From Desulfobulbus sp. (GTDB taxonomy: Bacteria; Desulfobacterota; Desulfobulbia; Desulfobulbales; Desulfobulbaceae), in contig JAQUEZ010000243.1 in the NCBI GenBank assembly GCA_028684915.1, positions 1 through 8,992 on the forward strand: DNA of 8,992 nt, in the 5' to 3' direction. The notes under the pieces are model-generated. The model worked only from the letters and a program-made list of their open reading frames with translations. It did not search any database and had not been told where the DNA came from. Made by a program: the position numbers and the translations under genes. Positions 1-6,274 of this stretch are shown one piece after another (the stretch's first letter is position 1; each line of letters starts with the position of its first letter).

Positions 1-429
1 GTTGACCGCCATTTCCACCGATCTGAAGACAGTATCCCAACTGGTGTTGAAGACTTCGGCTACTTCCTTCCAGCTCAATCGCTTACACCACATGGCCAGG
101 AACCAGGCGTAAGAGAGTGTAAGATGGCTTTTTCCTACAGCCCACGGCAACTTTTCGACTTTGACGCCACAGGTTGGGCACTGTACCCGCCGCGGAGCGT
201 AGAGGAAAAAAACCGGAATCCCCCATAAGGGGACAAAAGCAAAAGTCCTGGCACGCAGGGTGTCGTACCCTGGTCGCCTTTCGCCGCACTTGGAGCAGAT
301 GGGTTTACTACCGGCTTGGGGCCGCAACGTTATCACCAATGCCGGTGGCCCGGAGTCGCGCCATCTGCAGGTGTCATAGATAAAACCCGGTTGTTTTTCG
401 ATACGATTCAAGATAGTTTTGATATGCAT
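1..429 (-). CDS. ISL3-family transposase, N-terminal part (runs off the left edge)
   Basis: This is the DDE transposase of an ISL3 element, which cuts and pastes the element. The leftward reading frame starts at the ATG at 429-427 (MHIKTILNRIEK) and stays open for 143 codons to the window edge. Two CxxC pairs (residues 45/48, ICSKCG, and 84/87, QCPTCG) form the N-terminal zinc-finger domain usual in this family. Then come KLPWAVGKSHLTLSYAWFLA and RLSWKEVAEVFNTSWDTVFR, which match the family's helix-turn-helix region. The catalytic DDE core is outside the window. The MHxKTxLN start is the normal family N terminus, which supports the chosen ATG. There is no separated Shine-Dalgarno sequence: an AGG directly abuts the ATG, and the start lies inside a hairpin arm. 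No frameshift or stop is seen in the visible part. Confidence 0.93.
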   Translation of the reverse strand, partial: MHIKTILNRIEKQPGFIYDTCRWRDSGPPALVITLRPQAGSKPICSKCGERRPGYDTLRARTFAFVPLWGIPVFFLYAPRRVQCPTCGVKVEKLPWAVGKSHLTLSYAWFLAMWCKRLSWKEVAEVFNTSWDTVFRSVEMAVN

Positions 430-493
430 CCTGTCTGAGCTAAGCTGAGGAGTTTTTGGAAGAAACTTTCCCCGGCAAGGTAAGACAGGATGC
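426..493 (-). promoter_or_regulatory. Inverted repeat enclosing the transposase start codon
   Basis: An 11-bp perfect inverted repeat, GCATCCTGTCT at 426-436 and AGACAGGATGC at 483-493, is separated by 46 bases. In the leftward transcript the downstream arm contains the transposase ATG (429-427). Any transcript that begins outside the element could therefore fold and hide the start codon. IS10 and IS50 are known to use such hairpins to block translation from read-through transcripts; the same role here is inference. Confidence 0.5.
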
Positions 494-543
494 TTTTTCT
501 GCAAACCCCACAACAGGACATTGGCAATAGCATGGAGCCCCGA

Positions 544-597
544 CTCTATCAAGGCCAAGCCCTGCGGGTGTGCGCTGCGCGCCCAGCCTTGACAGAG
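544..597. repeat. Long imperfect stem-loop in the IS leader
   Basis: Arms CTCTATCAAGGC (544-555) and GCCTTGACAGAG (586-597) pair at 11 of 12 positions, with a single A/C mismatch. The enclosed 30 bases contain a further GC-rich stem (566-572 with 578-584, two G-T pairs on this strand). It lies inside the ISL3 end, between the terminal inverted repeat and the transposase start. Its role is unknown; transcription insulation or transposase binding are both possible. Confidence 0.5.
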
Positions 598-630
598 CCG
601 AGCCTCCACGCTCATCCTAAAAGTGGCAAG

Positions 631-662
631 GGTGACGGGGCGGCAGGTGCCACCCCCTCACC
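631..662. repeat. GC-rich stem-loop next to the IS outer end
   Basis: Arms GGTGACGGGGCGGC (631-644) and GCCACCCCCTCACC (649-662) pair at 12 of 14 positions around an AGGT loop. It lies about 40 bases inside the presumed ISL3 terminus. It has no T-run immediately after it on either strand, so it is not a standard rho-independent terminator. Confidence 0.55.
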
Positions 663-701
663 TCCGGCCGGGCTCAGGTTCTGGGGCTTATTTTCAAAGA
701 G

Positions 702-1496
702 CTACCCACAAATTCTGCGGACGAGGCGGAGAAAGATATTGGCCAGCAGAGGAGAAATGACCCCGCCCTGCGGAGTCCCTTTGCGGGAACGGCTGACCTT
801 GCGGCCACCAGTACCGTTTTCTTCCACGATCTCACTTTCCAGCCACATCCTGATCAACTTCAGTACGGATCGATCCGCTATTCGACGCTCCACACACTGC
901 ATCAGCTTGTCATGGTCTATCGTGTCAAAATAGCTGCTCAAGTCCGCATCAAGGACTGCACAAAACCCCGCCTTGATCGTCCGTTGAATCTCGCCAACGG
1001 CGTCATGGGCTTTGCGGCCCGGCCGGAATCCGTACGAGCAGTCCTCGAAGTCCGCCTCGAAAATTGGCTCCAGGATCAGCAACACCGCCTGTTGTACAAC
1101 CCGATCCTTGACGGTCGGGATGCCAAGCGGTCGCATTTTCCCGTTTGCCTTCGGGATATACACCCGTTTTACAGCCATGGGCCGATAGGTCTTGCCCTGC
1201 AGTTGCCGCTGGACTGCATCCAGCAGGCCGGACACTCCTCCCGGACCTTCTTTGATGGATTGCAGACTCACTCCGTCCACCCCGGCCGCGCCACGATTGG
1301 CATACACCCGATTCCAGGCACTTTGCAGCACATCCGGGCGATATACCCGGTCGTACAGCGCATAGAATCGAAACTCCGGTTCTTGCTTGGCCTTATGGCC
1401 CAGTTTCTTACGCAGGAGAGAGACATTCGGGCTCAGGCCAAACTCCTCCTGCCCTGCCCTCTTTACCGTAGTGGGAGCAATTGCATGGTATTCCAA
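702..1496 (-). pseudogene. ltrA: Group II intron reverse transcriptase/maturase, truncated before YADD
   Basis: This is the intron-encoded protein that would reverse-transcribe the intron and help it splice. Starting from a TTG at 1496, the frame shows RT0/RT1 ([22 protein letters not shown]), RT2 ([38 protein letters not shown]), RT3 with the first catalytic aspartate ([17 protein letters not shown]) and RT4 ([19 protein letters not shown]). Family similarity then ends, and the last few residues (about LVRRICG) read into the ISL3 end and stop. The catalytic YADD motif, thumb and maturase domain are missing: 264 residues against the usual 400 or more. The TTG start is supported by GGAGGA 8 bases upstream. 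No ATG in frame fits the conserved N terminus. Confidence 0.9.
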
Positions 1497-2001
1497 GCGG
1501 GACTTCCTCCATTGAGAGAAACACGATCAAAGTCCTGCCCCTTCGCTCCACGGGAGTTACCCCGCTTCTCCACTACTATGGGCAGGTCCGACTCCCGGCC
1601 GGGTCTGCGGAGCAGGTTATGTATTCCCTGCCTGCATTTGAACTCGGGCTACTTGCTGCCCTGTCCGACCCGCCGGGTCTCCCAGGTTCCCTGGCGCTCC
1701 CTTGAGTACATGCCATCTCCAAACACCCCGGGCGACAAGACACGAGGCTCCTGTTCTCCTCCCGTGCCGATAGCAGGCTTCCCCTTTCAGTTGGAGGGTC
1801 GCCGTCGCCACTCCTGTAACGAGGCCGAATCGAGTTTACAAAAGTTACGGCCTGCACTCTATCTGACCGTACGGCCTTTTCCGGTTCTGCTTGACGTTTC
1901 GGGTCACCCCTACACGCCGAACCGGCGATTTCGCGGTGAACAGGCAATTACCGCGGGTGGCATTGCAGCCACCAGGAGCACCAGAGCTTTGCCTGGCGCA
2001 C
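1497..2001 (-). ncRNA. Group II intron RNA, 5' domains (I to IV) upstream of the RT gene
   Basis: This stretch of about 505 bases has no convincing gene. Reading leftward it starts GTGCGCC and soon forms an early helix (CAGGCAA pairs with TTGCCTG some 50 bases on). It ends with GGGGTAACTCCCGTGGAGCG and a short run including CAATGGAGGAAG before the RT start, a layout often found upstream of class C-type intron-encoded proteins. The length suits domains I-III plus the start of IV. Domain V, which would prove the assignment, is not present. I did not derive the exon-binding sites. Confidence 0.75.
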
Positions 2002-2017
2002 AACTGATCACGGGGGC

Positions 2018-2055
2018 TATAACCAATTGTTACTTCCAACGTGTAAGCGGTTATA
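2018..2055 (+). repeat. attC-like short palindrome beside the intron insertion site
   Basis: TATAACC (2018-2024) and GGTTATA (2049-2055) are a perfect inverted repeat enclosing 24 bases, with an inner TTAC (2030-2033) / GTAA (2043-2046) pair. The outer ends match the TATAAC...GTTATA ends of Vibrio-type integron attC sites, and AAGCGGTTATA resembles the 3' end of many attC sites. At about 38 bp it is shorter than a normal attC (at least about 55 bp) and no integrase gene is in view. It lies 16 bases from the intron boundary, within the upstream exon, on the side where class C introns recognise a hairpin. It could be a true remnant or chance. Confidence 0.35.
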
Positions 2056-2188
2056 AGTGTTCCAGATTTGGACAAGCGCGGGTTTCCGCCATAGCCCATC
2101 TATACGGGAAACCTCTGTTGTCTATGGAAAGATCCAGGTACCATAAGTAATGAGATGAGCTTTTTCTCTTTATGCAACCGGAGCGATC

Positions 2189-3373
2189 ATGACTACAGCA
2201 TATCCTCGGGCGGTTATCACGCCGCATCGGCCGATTCCCTTTGCAATACCGGCAGGGGTTGCGCCCACAGAGTTCTTCAACAGCCCGTGCAACCTGCGAC
2301 ACCTTACCCGGGAAAACGGTTTGCTGCGAACAGATGAGGGCTTTCTGCTCTACAGGAAGGCGATCGGCCATTCCAACCTCTTCGACACTTCAATTATCTT
2401 CGACACCTCGACCAAGGTCCTGGATCCCATGGGACGTCCGGTGCGGCGGGATCAGCTGACACGGGAGGAAAACCTGACGTTCAGTAGGATGACCAATGTC
2501 GTTTTTCAGTACATGCTTGAGAAATATCCGGACCCGGATGAGTATCTGGTTTTTTGCGGTGAGGCAAGCCTCGACGCAACATGGCCGATCAATAAGCCGG
2601 GGGTGCCAAGCATCAGGATGATTCACAATCATTTCATGGTGTTTGAGAAGGCTTTGCTCGCATCTTCAGCTCCTGCGGCGGAGGATGACCCAAACCTGAC
2701 CGACGGCGGACAAAATGGCTTATTCCTCAGCTTTCTCAGTGATGTGTACCTGCGGTTTCTGGAGGTTCTTGACCTTAAAGTTCTCCGCCCGATCTCGCCG
2801 GAGGCATGTAAATTGTCGATCACCGGGTATCCCCAGGGATTGCCGAGTTGGGAGGTGGTTGGAGGCCCAGAGCAGCTCAGCAAAGGTCAATTCTGGAAAG
2901 AGTACGACATGGTACTTTGCGGTTTTCTTGAGTTCTATAAAATATTTTTCAATCTTGTCGCCTCAGGGAATACAAAAATTCCGGCCAATGTATCCTATGC
3001 TGACCAGATTGAGGATATCCTGCTCTATAACGACCAGTTTCATCAAGCTGCCCGCATACTGCGGCTGCAAGTAATTGAAGATCCCATGTTTGCCAATGAG
3101 ATTCGCTGGCAGCCAGCGTACAAACAACTTCTCTACAGGGATGATACCGGCCGTCTGATTGTTACGATAAGTCAAAATTCGGTCGGAAATGCGATCACCG
3201 AACTGTTGGGCATCGTTGTGAACCGGATAGCGGACGAAGTGGCCTATGCTCAAGTGGAAGGTAAGCTTGTGGCGCAGTTACTTGAGCTGAGAAGCAGGCT
3301 TATCAGCTATGGGCTGGGCAAGGCCATAGCAACAACCTCGTGGCCGAGCGGCCGATTCGTGCCACCTGATTGA
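2189..3373 (+). CDS. Unrecognised 394-residue protein
   Basis: I do not recognise this family. The ATG at 2189 is preceded by GGAG seven bases upstream (ccGGAGcgatcATG). Codon use is regular and the protein has a soluble, mixed alpha/beta character. No signal peptide or membrane segment is seen. Notable stretches are PFAIPAGVAPTEFFNSPCNL near the N terminus, IRMIHNHFMVFEKALL about residues 145-160 (two histidines separated by Asn, followed by a hydrophobic run), and a C-terminal EIRWQPAYKQLLYRDDTGRL then IVTISQNSVGNAITELLGIV. The H-N-H pattern faintly recalls HIT-superfamily nucleotidyltransferases but lacks a clear HxHxH or HHH motif, so I make no functional call. It is followed after 90 bases by a transporter gene. 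Confidence 0.8.
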   Translation: MTTAYPRAVITPHRPIPFAIPAGVAPTEFFNSPCNLRHLTRENGLLRTDEGFLLYRKAIGHSNLFDTSIIFDTSTKVLDPMGRPVRRDQLTREENLTFSRMTNVVFQYMLEKYPDPDEYLVFCGEASLDATWPINKPGVPSIRMIHNHFMVFEKALLASSAPAAEDDPNLTDGGQNGLFLSFLSDVYLRFLEVLDLKVLRPISPEACKLSITGYPQGLPSWEVVGGPEQLSKGQFWKEYDMVLCGFLEFYKIFFNLVASGNTKIPANVSYADQIEDILLYNDQFHQAARILRLQVIEDPMFANEIRWQPAYKQLLYRDDTGRLIVTISQNSVGNAITELLGIVVNRIADEVAYAQVEGKLVAQLLELRSRLISYGLGKAIATTSWPSGRFVPPD

Positions 3374-3450
3374 ATAATTATCCGATGGATGCTCCCTATT
3401 CATTCACTTTCTCGAGGTCAAAAGAGTTGCTGAGGCGGCGGCAAAGAAGA

Positions 3451-3457
3451 AGAGGGA
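3451..3457 (+). promoter_or_regulatory. Ribosome binding site favouring a TTG start at 3464
   Basis: AGAGGGA lies six bases before a TTG at 3464 that is in frame with the transporter gene. The family-consistent ATG at 3536 has no such site. If used, it adds 24 N-terminal residues. Confidence 0.4.
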
Positions 3458-3535
3458 CTGAAGTTGAGAAAAATATCGAAAGAAATTTCACATTTTTTTT
3501 GCTCCAATACACCCACTTTGGTGACTGAGACTGAT

Positions 3536-4465
3536 ATGCTGGCTGAAATCGGAAGGTTCATTGAAAAGAAATTTTTACTTATCGCTCTGACCATGTCGGC
3601 GGCCTCGTTGATCTCCCCACCGCTGTTCACTTGGCTCAAGCCGCACATCCCCATTGCCTTGGGCATCATCATGTTCGGCATGGGCCTCACTTTGGAATTT
3701 AGTGATTTCAAGGAAATCCTGCGCAGGTGGCGTTTGGTTCTTCTTGGTGTTGTCCTGCAGTATACGGTCATGCCACTGCTCGGCGTTGCTGCTGCTTTTG
3801 TCTGTGGACTGCCGATCCAGGCAGCTTTGGGGCTAGTGCTCGTAGGCGCGTGTCCCGGCGGTACCGCCTCTAATGTGATCACCTACCTGGCCAAGGGCAA
3901 CGTGGCCTTATCCGTGGTTATGACTTTCTGCTCCACCATGCTGGCGCCCCTGGCCACACCAGCCATCGTTTACTTCCTGTACGAAACCAAAATCAACATC
4001 GAATTTTGGCCCATGGTCAATTCAATATTCTGGATTGTGGTTTTCCCGCTGATGGATGGCCTAATGTGCAGAAAACTTTTCAGAAAGCACATACAGCCGT
4101 TTCTTGATATTTTTCCCTCCATTTCCATCCTCGCAATCGCCCTGGTTATAGCCTGTGTCATGGGGCTCAACCAGGCAACAATCCTTGCCTTCCCCCTGTT
4201 CATCATCTTGGCCGTACTCGTCCACAACCTGAGCGGCTTTGCCTTGGGCTATGGCGCGGCAAAATTGTGCAAGGCCGACGCGCGCGATGCCCGCACTGTG
4301 GCCATCGAGGTGGGCATGCAGAACTCTGGCCTTGGCGTGGCCCTGGCCAATGCTTTTTTCTCCCAGCAGGCAGCTCTGCCCGGTGCCATATTCAGCTTGG
4401 AGCAGAATCTAGCCGGAATTTCGCTGGCCAAGTTCTGGACGAAAAAAAAGGCTACAACGCAGTAG
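3536..4465 (+). CDS. BASS family (bile acid:sodium symporter type) membrane transporter
   Basis: This is an inner-membrane sodium-coupled transporter of the SBF/BASS family, members of which move bile acids, pantoate, pyruvate or other organic anions. The substrate here is unknown. From the ATG at 3536 it has 309 residues, the normal family size, with eight or more hydrophobic segments. Family motifs visible are GIIMFGMGLTLEFSDF (residues about 40-55), ALGLVLVGACPGGTASNVIT and LAKGNVALSVVMT (about 102-135), and AIEVGMQNSGLGVALA (about 260-275), the last two forming the crossed sodium/substrate region. Near the C terminus LPGAIFSLEQNLAG replaces the common LPGAxFSxWHNxxG, so Trp-His is Glu-Gln. 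A TTG at 3464 with a good ribosome site would add 24 residues. It stands alone, with unrelated neighbours. Confidence 0.92.
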   Translation: MLAEIGRFIEKKFLLIALTMSAASLISPPLFTWLKPHIPIALGIIMFGMGLTLEFSDFKEILRRWRLVLLGVVLQYTVMPLLGVAAAFVCGLPIQAALGLVLVGACPGGTASNVITYLAKGNVALSVVMTFCSTMLAPLATPAIVYFLYETKINIEFWPMVNSIFWIVVFPLMDGLMCRKLFRKHIQPFLDIFPSISILAIALVIACVMGLNQATILAFPLFIILAVLVHNLSGFALGYGAAKLCKADARDARTVAIEVGMQNSGLGVALANAFFSQQAALPGAIFSLEQNLAGISLAKFWTKKKATTQ

Positions 4466-4520
4466 ATCGAAGTTTTTGCGATACCATCAATATTGCGTGC
4501 AGTGAAAACTGCTTAAATCA

Positions 4521-4527
4521 GAGGAGG
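4521..4527 (+). promoter_or_regulatory. Strong ribosome binding site of the solute-binding protein gene
   Basis: GAGGAGG stands four bases before the ATG at 4532, close to a perfect Shine-Dalgarno sequence. A small hairpin with a GAAA loop (4499-4512, GCAGT/ACTGC) lies just upstream. Confidence 0.7.
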
Positions 4528-4531
4528 GCTG

Positions 4532-5293
4532 ATGAAAACAATTATTATATCAATAATATTTGTGCTGCTCTTTTCGTTTCATGTGCCTGCCACCGAAATT
4601 TCATTTTTAACTCATAGCCTGCAGGGGCAGGCCTATTTCGATAAAAAAGGAGAATTGAGAGGAAAAGAACATGCCGGTAAAAGGGCCTTTTATCTTGAAG
4701 TAGTCCGAGAGATGATGGTTATCATGAAGCATCCGAGAAAAATTGAGGAATATCCATTTATCAGAGGCTTACGAATAGTTCAAAAGGACTCTAATAGAGC
4801 TTTGTTTAACGTCAGTAAAATTCCTGAAAGAGAGGGCACCGTCAAATGGGTTGGGCCTATCCTAGTAGAAAAGGACTACTTTTATGAAATGAAAAACTCT
4901 CCAACAGGAGTAACGTCACTTGAGGACGCGAAAAATGTTGACAAGATATGCGTATTGAATGGAGGCGTACACCATAATGTATTACTGAAAAATGATTTTT
5001 CTAACTTAATTACCAATATTAGTTATGTTAATTGCTTCAAAATGTTAAAAAATGGAAGAGTTAACTTAACGATATCTGCAAGTGATACAGTATCAGAAAA
5101 GTTGAAAGAAGCAGGCATGGAATTGGATCAAATTAAACAGATTCCATTTATTTTATTAGAATCTGGAGGATACATTGCTTTTTCAAATAACATTTCCGAC
5201 AATATAATACAAAAATGGCAAGACACCTTCGATCTGCTTAAAAAGTCAGGAAAATATCAGCTATTGTATAAACTTTATTTTTTACCTGAATGA
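4532..5293 (+). CDS. Periplasmic solute-binding-like protein (SBP_bac_3 type)
   Basis: This is a probable exported protein of 253 residues with a signal peptide (MKTIIISIIFVLLFSFHVPA, cleavage likely before TE). The mature part has the layout of a small type II periplasmic binding protein: KRAFYLEVVREMM, then TVKWVGPILVEKDYFYE, then a second lobe with SLEDAKNVDKICVLNGGVHHNVL and a C-terminal helix QKWQDTFDLLKKSGKYQLLYKLY. These are the usual signatures of transporter-substrate-binding domain proteins found across Proteobacteria. There is no permease or ATPase gene nearby, so it may act as an orphan or as a sensor partner, and the ligand cannot be told. GAGGAGG four bases before the ATG fixes the start. 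The gene is strongly AT-rich compared with the transporter before it. Confidence 0.82.
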   Translation: MKTIIISIIFVLLFSFHVPATEISFLTHSLQGQAYFDKKGELRGKEHAGKRAFYLEVVREMMVIMKHPRKIEEYPFIRGLRIVQKDSNRALFNVSKIPEREGTVKWVGPILVEKDYFYEMKNSPTGVTSLEDAKNVDKICVLNGGVHHNVLLKNDFSNLITNISYVNCFKMLKNGRVNLTISASDTVSEKLKEAGMELDQIKQIPFILLESGGYIAFSNNISDNIIQKWQDTFDLLKKSGKYQLLYKLYFLPE

Positions 5294-5412
5294 TCACACA
5301 ACGAAGCCAACGATTAAATCCATTTTAAATTAATAAGTTATGTTATCCCCTGGAATCATTGCCACCGAGTTCAACTCCCGGAGTCAAAAATCAGAAATTT
5401 GATAATAGACCA

Positions 5413-6128
5413 ATGAAACGATTATTTTTGGCAAACCTGTTCTTTGTTTTTCCTCTGATAGGGTTGTTGTTACCATCTACCTCTTTTTCCTGGTCAGGAC
5501 CTGTGCTTTCAATATCTGATGGTGATACCATCATCGTCTTACATGAAGGAAAAAGAGAAAAAATTAGATTGTACGGTATTGACTGTCCAGAAAAAGACCA
5601 AGTCGGTGGGGAAGAGGCAAGGAAACTTACATTAGCCCTCATTTCTGGAAGGCGTATCGAAGTTGAGGCGAAGGGTAAAGATCGATATGGCAGGACTGTA
5701 GGACTGGTCAAGATAGACAGCACTTCTTTGAATGAGTCACTTATCCTTAACGGATACGCCTGGGTATATTGGCAGTATTGTGATGAAAAATTTTGTTCGA
5801 CCTGGCTGCAGTTAGAAGGGGAGGCTCGGAAACAAAAAAAGGGATGTGGAAAAATCCTGACGCCATTCCTCCCTGGGAGTGGAAAGAAGACCGTGGCCAC
5901 GCTTTTGCTCAAGATACATTGGAAAAAAATTTGCCCCATGGTGGGGTGGTCGCAAATAAAGATGTAAAGCGAAGCACCGGCAACGATTTTATATGTGATG
6001 GACGAATTTACTGTTCACAAATGACATCATGTGAAGAAGCCAAATTCTACCTCAATCATTGTCCAGGTACGAAAATGGATGGCAATAATGATGGCATCCC
6101 TTGTGAAAAACAGTGGTGCGGCCATTGA
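5413..6128 (+). CDS. Exported thermonuclease (SNase-like) with Excalibur domain, split by a -1 frameshift
   Basis: This is a staphylococcal-nuclease-like enzyme that would cut DNA/RNA outside the cytoplasm. From the ATG at 5413 there is a signal peptide or anchor (MKRLFLANLFFVFPLIGLLL) and then the SNase fold: DGDT at 36-39, RLYGIDCPE with Arg52, Asp57 and Glu60, and DRYGRTVG with Arg94. These match the calcium-binding and catalytic residues. After EGEARKQKKG (near 5841) family sequence continues only in the -1 frame, from 5841 to the stop at 6128: MWKNPDAIPPWEW, then an Excalibur calcium-binding domain (FICDGRIYCSQMTSCEEAKF, then MDGNNDGIPCE). Joined, this gives 238 residues. Without a shift, translation stops at 5967 after 41 unrelated residues. 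The join lies on a seven-A run. It may be a lost base, a sequencing error, or programmed frameshifting. An upstream in-frame TTG at 5359 is unlikely. Confidence 0.88.
5816..5845 (+). promoter_or_regulatory. Candidate -1 ribosomal frameshift site (A_AAA_AAG) with upstream SD-like sequence
   Basis: In the nuclease frame the codons CAA AAA AAG (5833-5841) contain the heptamer A_AAA_AAG at 5835-5841, the classic bacterial -1 slippery sequence used in E. coli dnaX. AAGGGGAGG (5816-5824) ends exactly 10 bases before the heptamer, the spacing of the stimulatory internal Shine-Dalgarno sequence in dnaX. A modest hairpin (5863-5882, seven pairs with a three-base bulge) follows about 22 bases downstream, and a weak one starts at 5842. 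The -1 frame is precisely the one needed to reach the Excalibur domain. Confidence 0.5.
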
Positions 6129-6165
6129 AGATAAATCACACGCTTACCGATTAAAGGACACGAGT

Positions 6166-6185
6166 GTAAAAAATGTATTTTTTAC
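6166..6185. terminator. AT-only stem-loop, possible weak bidirectional terminator
   Basis: GTAAAAAA (6166-6173) and TTTTTTAC (6178-6185) pair perfectly around TGTA, in the gap between the nuclease stop and the DUF1835 gene. The stem is nearly all A-T, so it would be weak; a T-run forms its 3' arm. Confidence 0.3.
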
Positions 6186-6262
6186 CTTGGGAACGCCCAG
6201 GACACGATACATAATTCCAACAATTATTCCCTGCGGGCAAACCGCAGATATTCACGTTCGGC

Positions 6263-6267
6263 AGGAG
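6263..6267 (+). promoter_or_regulatory. Ribosome binding site of the DUF1835 gene
   Basis: AGGAG lies seven bases before the ATG at 6275, an ordinary well-placed site that fixes the start. Confidence 0.6.
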
Positions 6268-6274
6268 AAGTGAA

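Larger units (their letters stand above)
1..709 (-). mobile_element. ISL3-family insertion sequence, 5' (transposase-start) part
   Basis: This is the partial copy of an insertion sequence whose transposase reads leftward off the window edge. The outer end is placed near 700-709 for two reasons. The RT gene of the neighbouring group II intron loses its family sequence at about 720, and the leftward strand there reads GGTAGCTCTTTGAAAATAAG, which resembles the GG..CTCTT(T) starts typical of ISL3-family terminal inverted repeats. The exact boundary cannot be fixed because the other end, and hence the matching inverted repeat and the roughly 8-bp target duplication, lies outside the window. About 270 bases separate this end from the transposase start, a long and strongly hairpin-rich leader. 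Confidence 0.75.
702..2001 (-). mobile_element. Group II intron, 5' part, interrupted by the ISL3 insertion
   Basis: The leftward intron begins at 2001 with GTGCGCC, a variant of the conserved GTGYG 5' splice boundary. It continues through about 505 bases of structured RNA and then the intron-encoded protein. Protein features (the [23 protein letters not shown] start, [16 protein letters not shown]) point to the bacterial class C-like lineage. The 3' part, with the rest of the RT, the maturase domain and RNA domains V and VI, is not in the window because the ISL3 element sits at about 700. In this form the copy cannot make its own active RT. It could move or splice only with help in trans, if its 3' end still exists beyond the IS. 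Confidence 0.85.

Noticed and set aside
490..933. Rightward open frame over the IS end and RT
   Set aside because: It crosses the IS/intron boundary, is antisense to the RT and has no recognisable content.
912..2150. Long rightward open frame of 412 codons
   Set aside because: It lies antisense to the group II RT and the intron RNA. Its translation has no family character, while the leftward RT frame shows clear RT motifs.
3426..3444. Small stem TTGC...GCAA between the unknown gene and the BASS gene as a terminator
   Set aside because: The stem is short, includes a wobble, and has no T-run on the rightward strand.
3418..3882. Leftward open frame over the start of the transporter gene
   Set aside because: It is a shadow of the BASS gene, and the membrane-protein frame carries the family motifs.
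5391..5939. Leftward open frame of 182 codons
   Set aside because: It is antisense to the thermonuclease, whose catalytic motifs are clear on the other strand.
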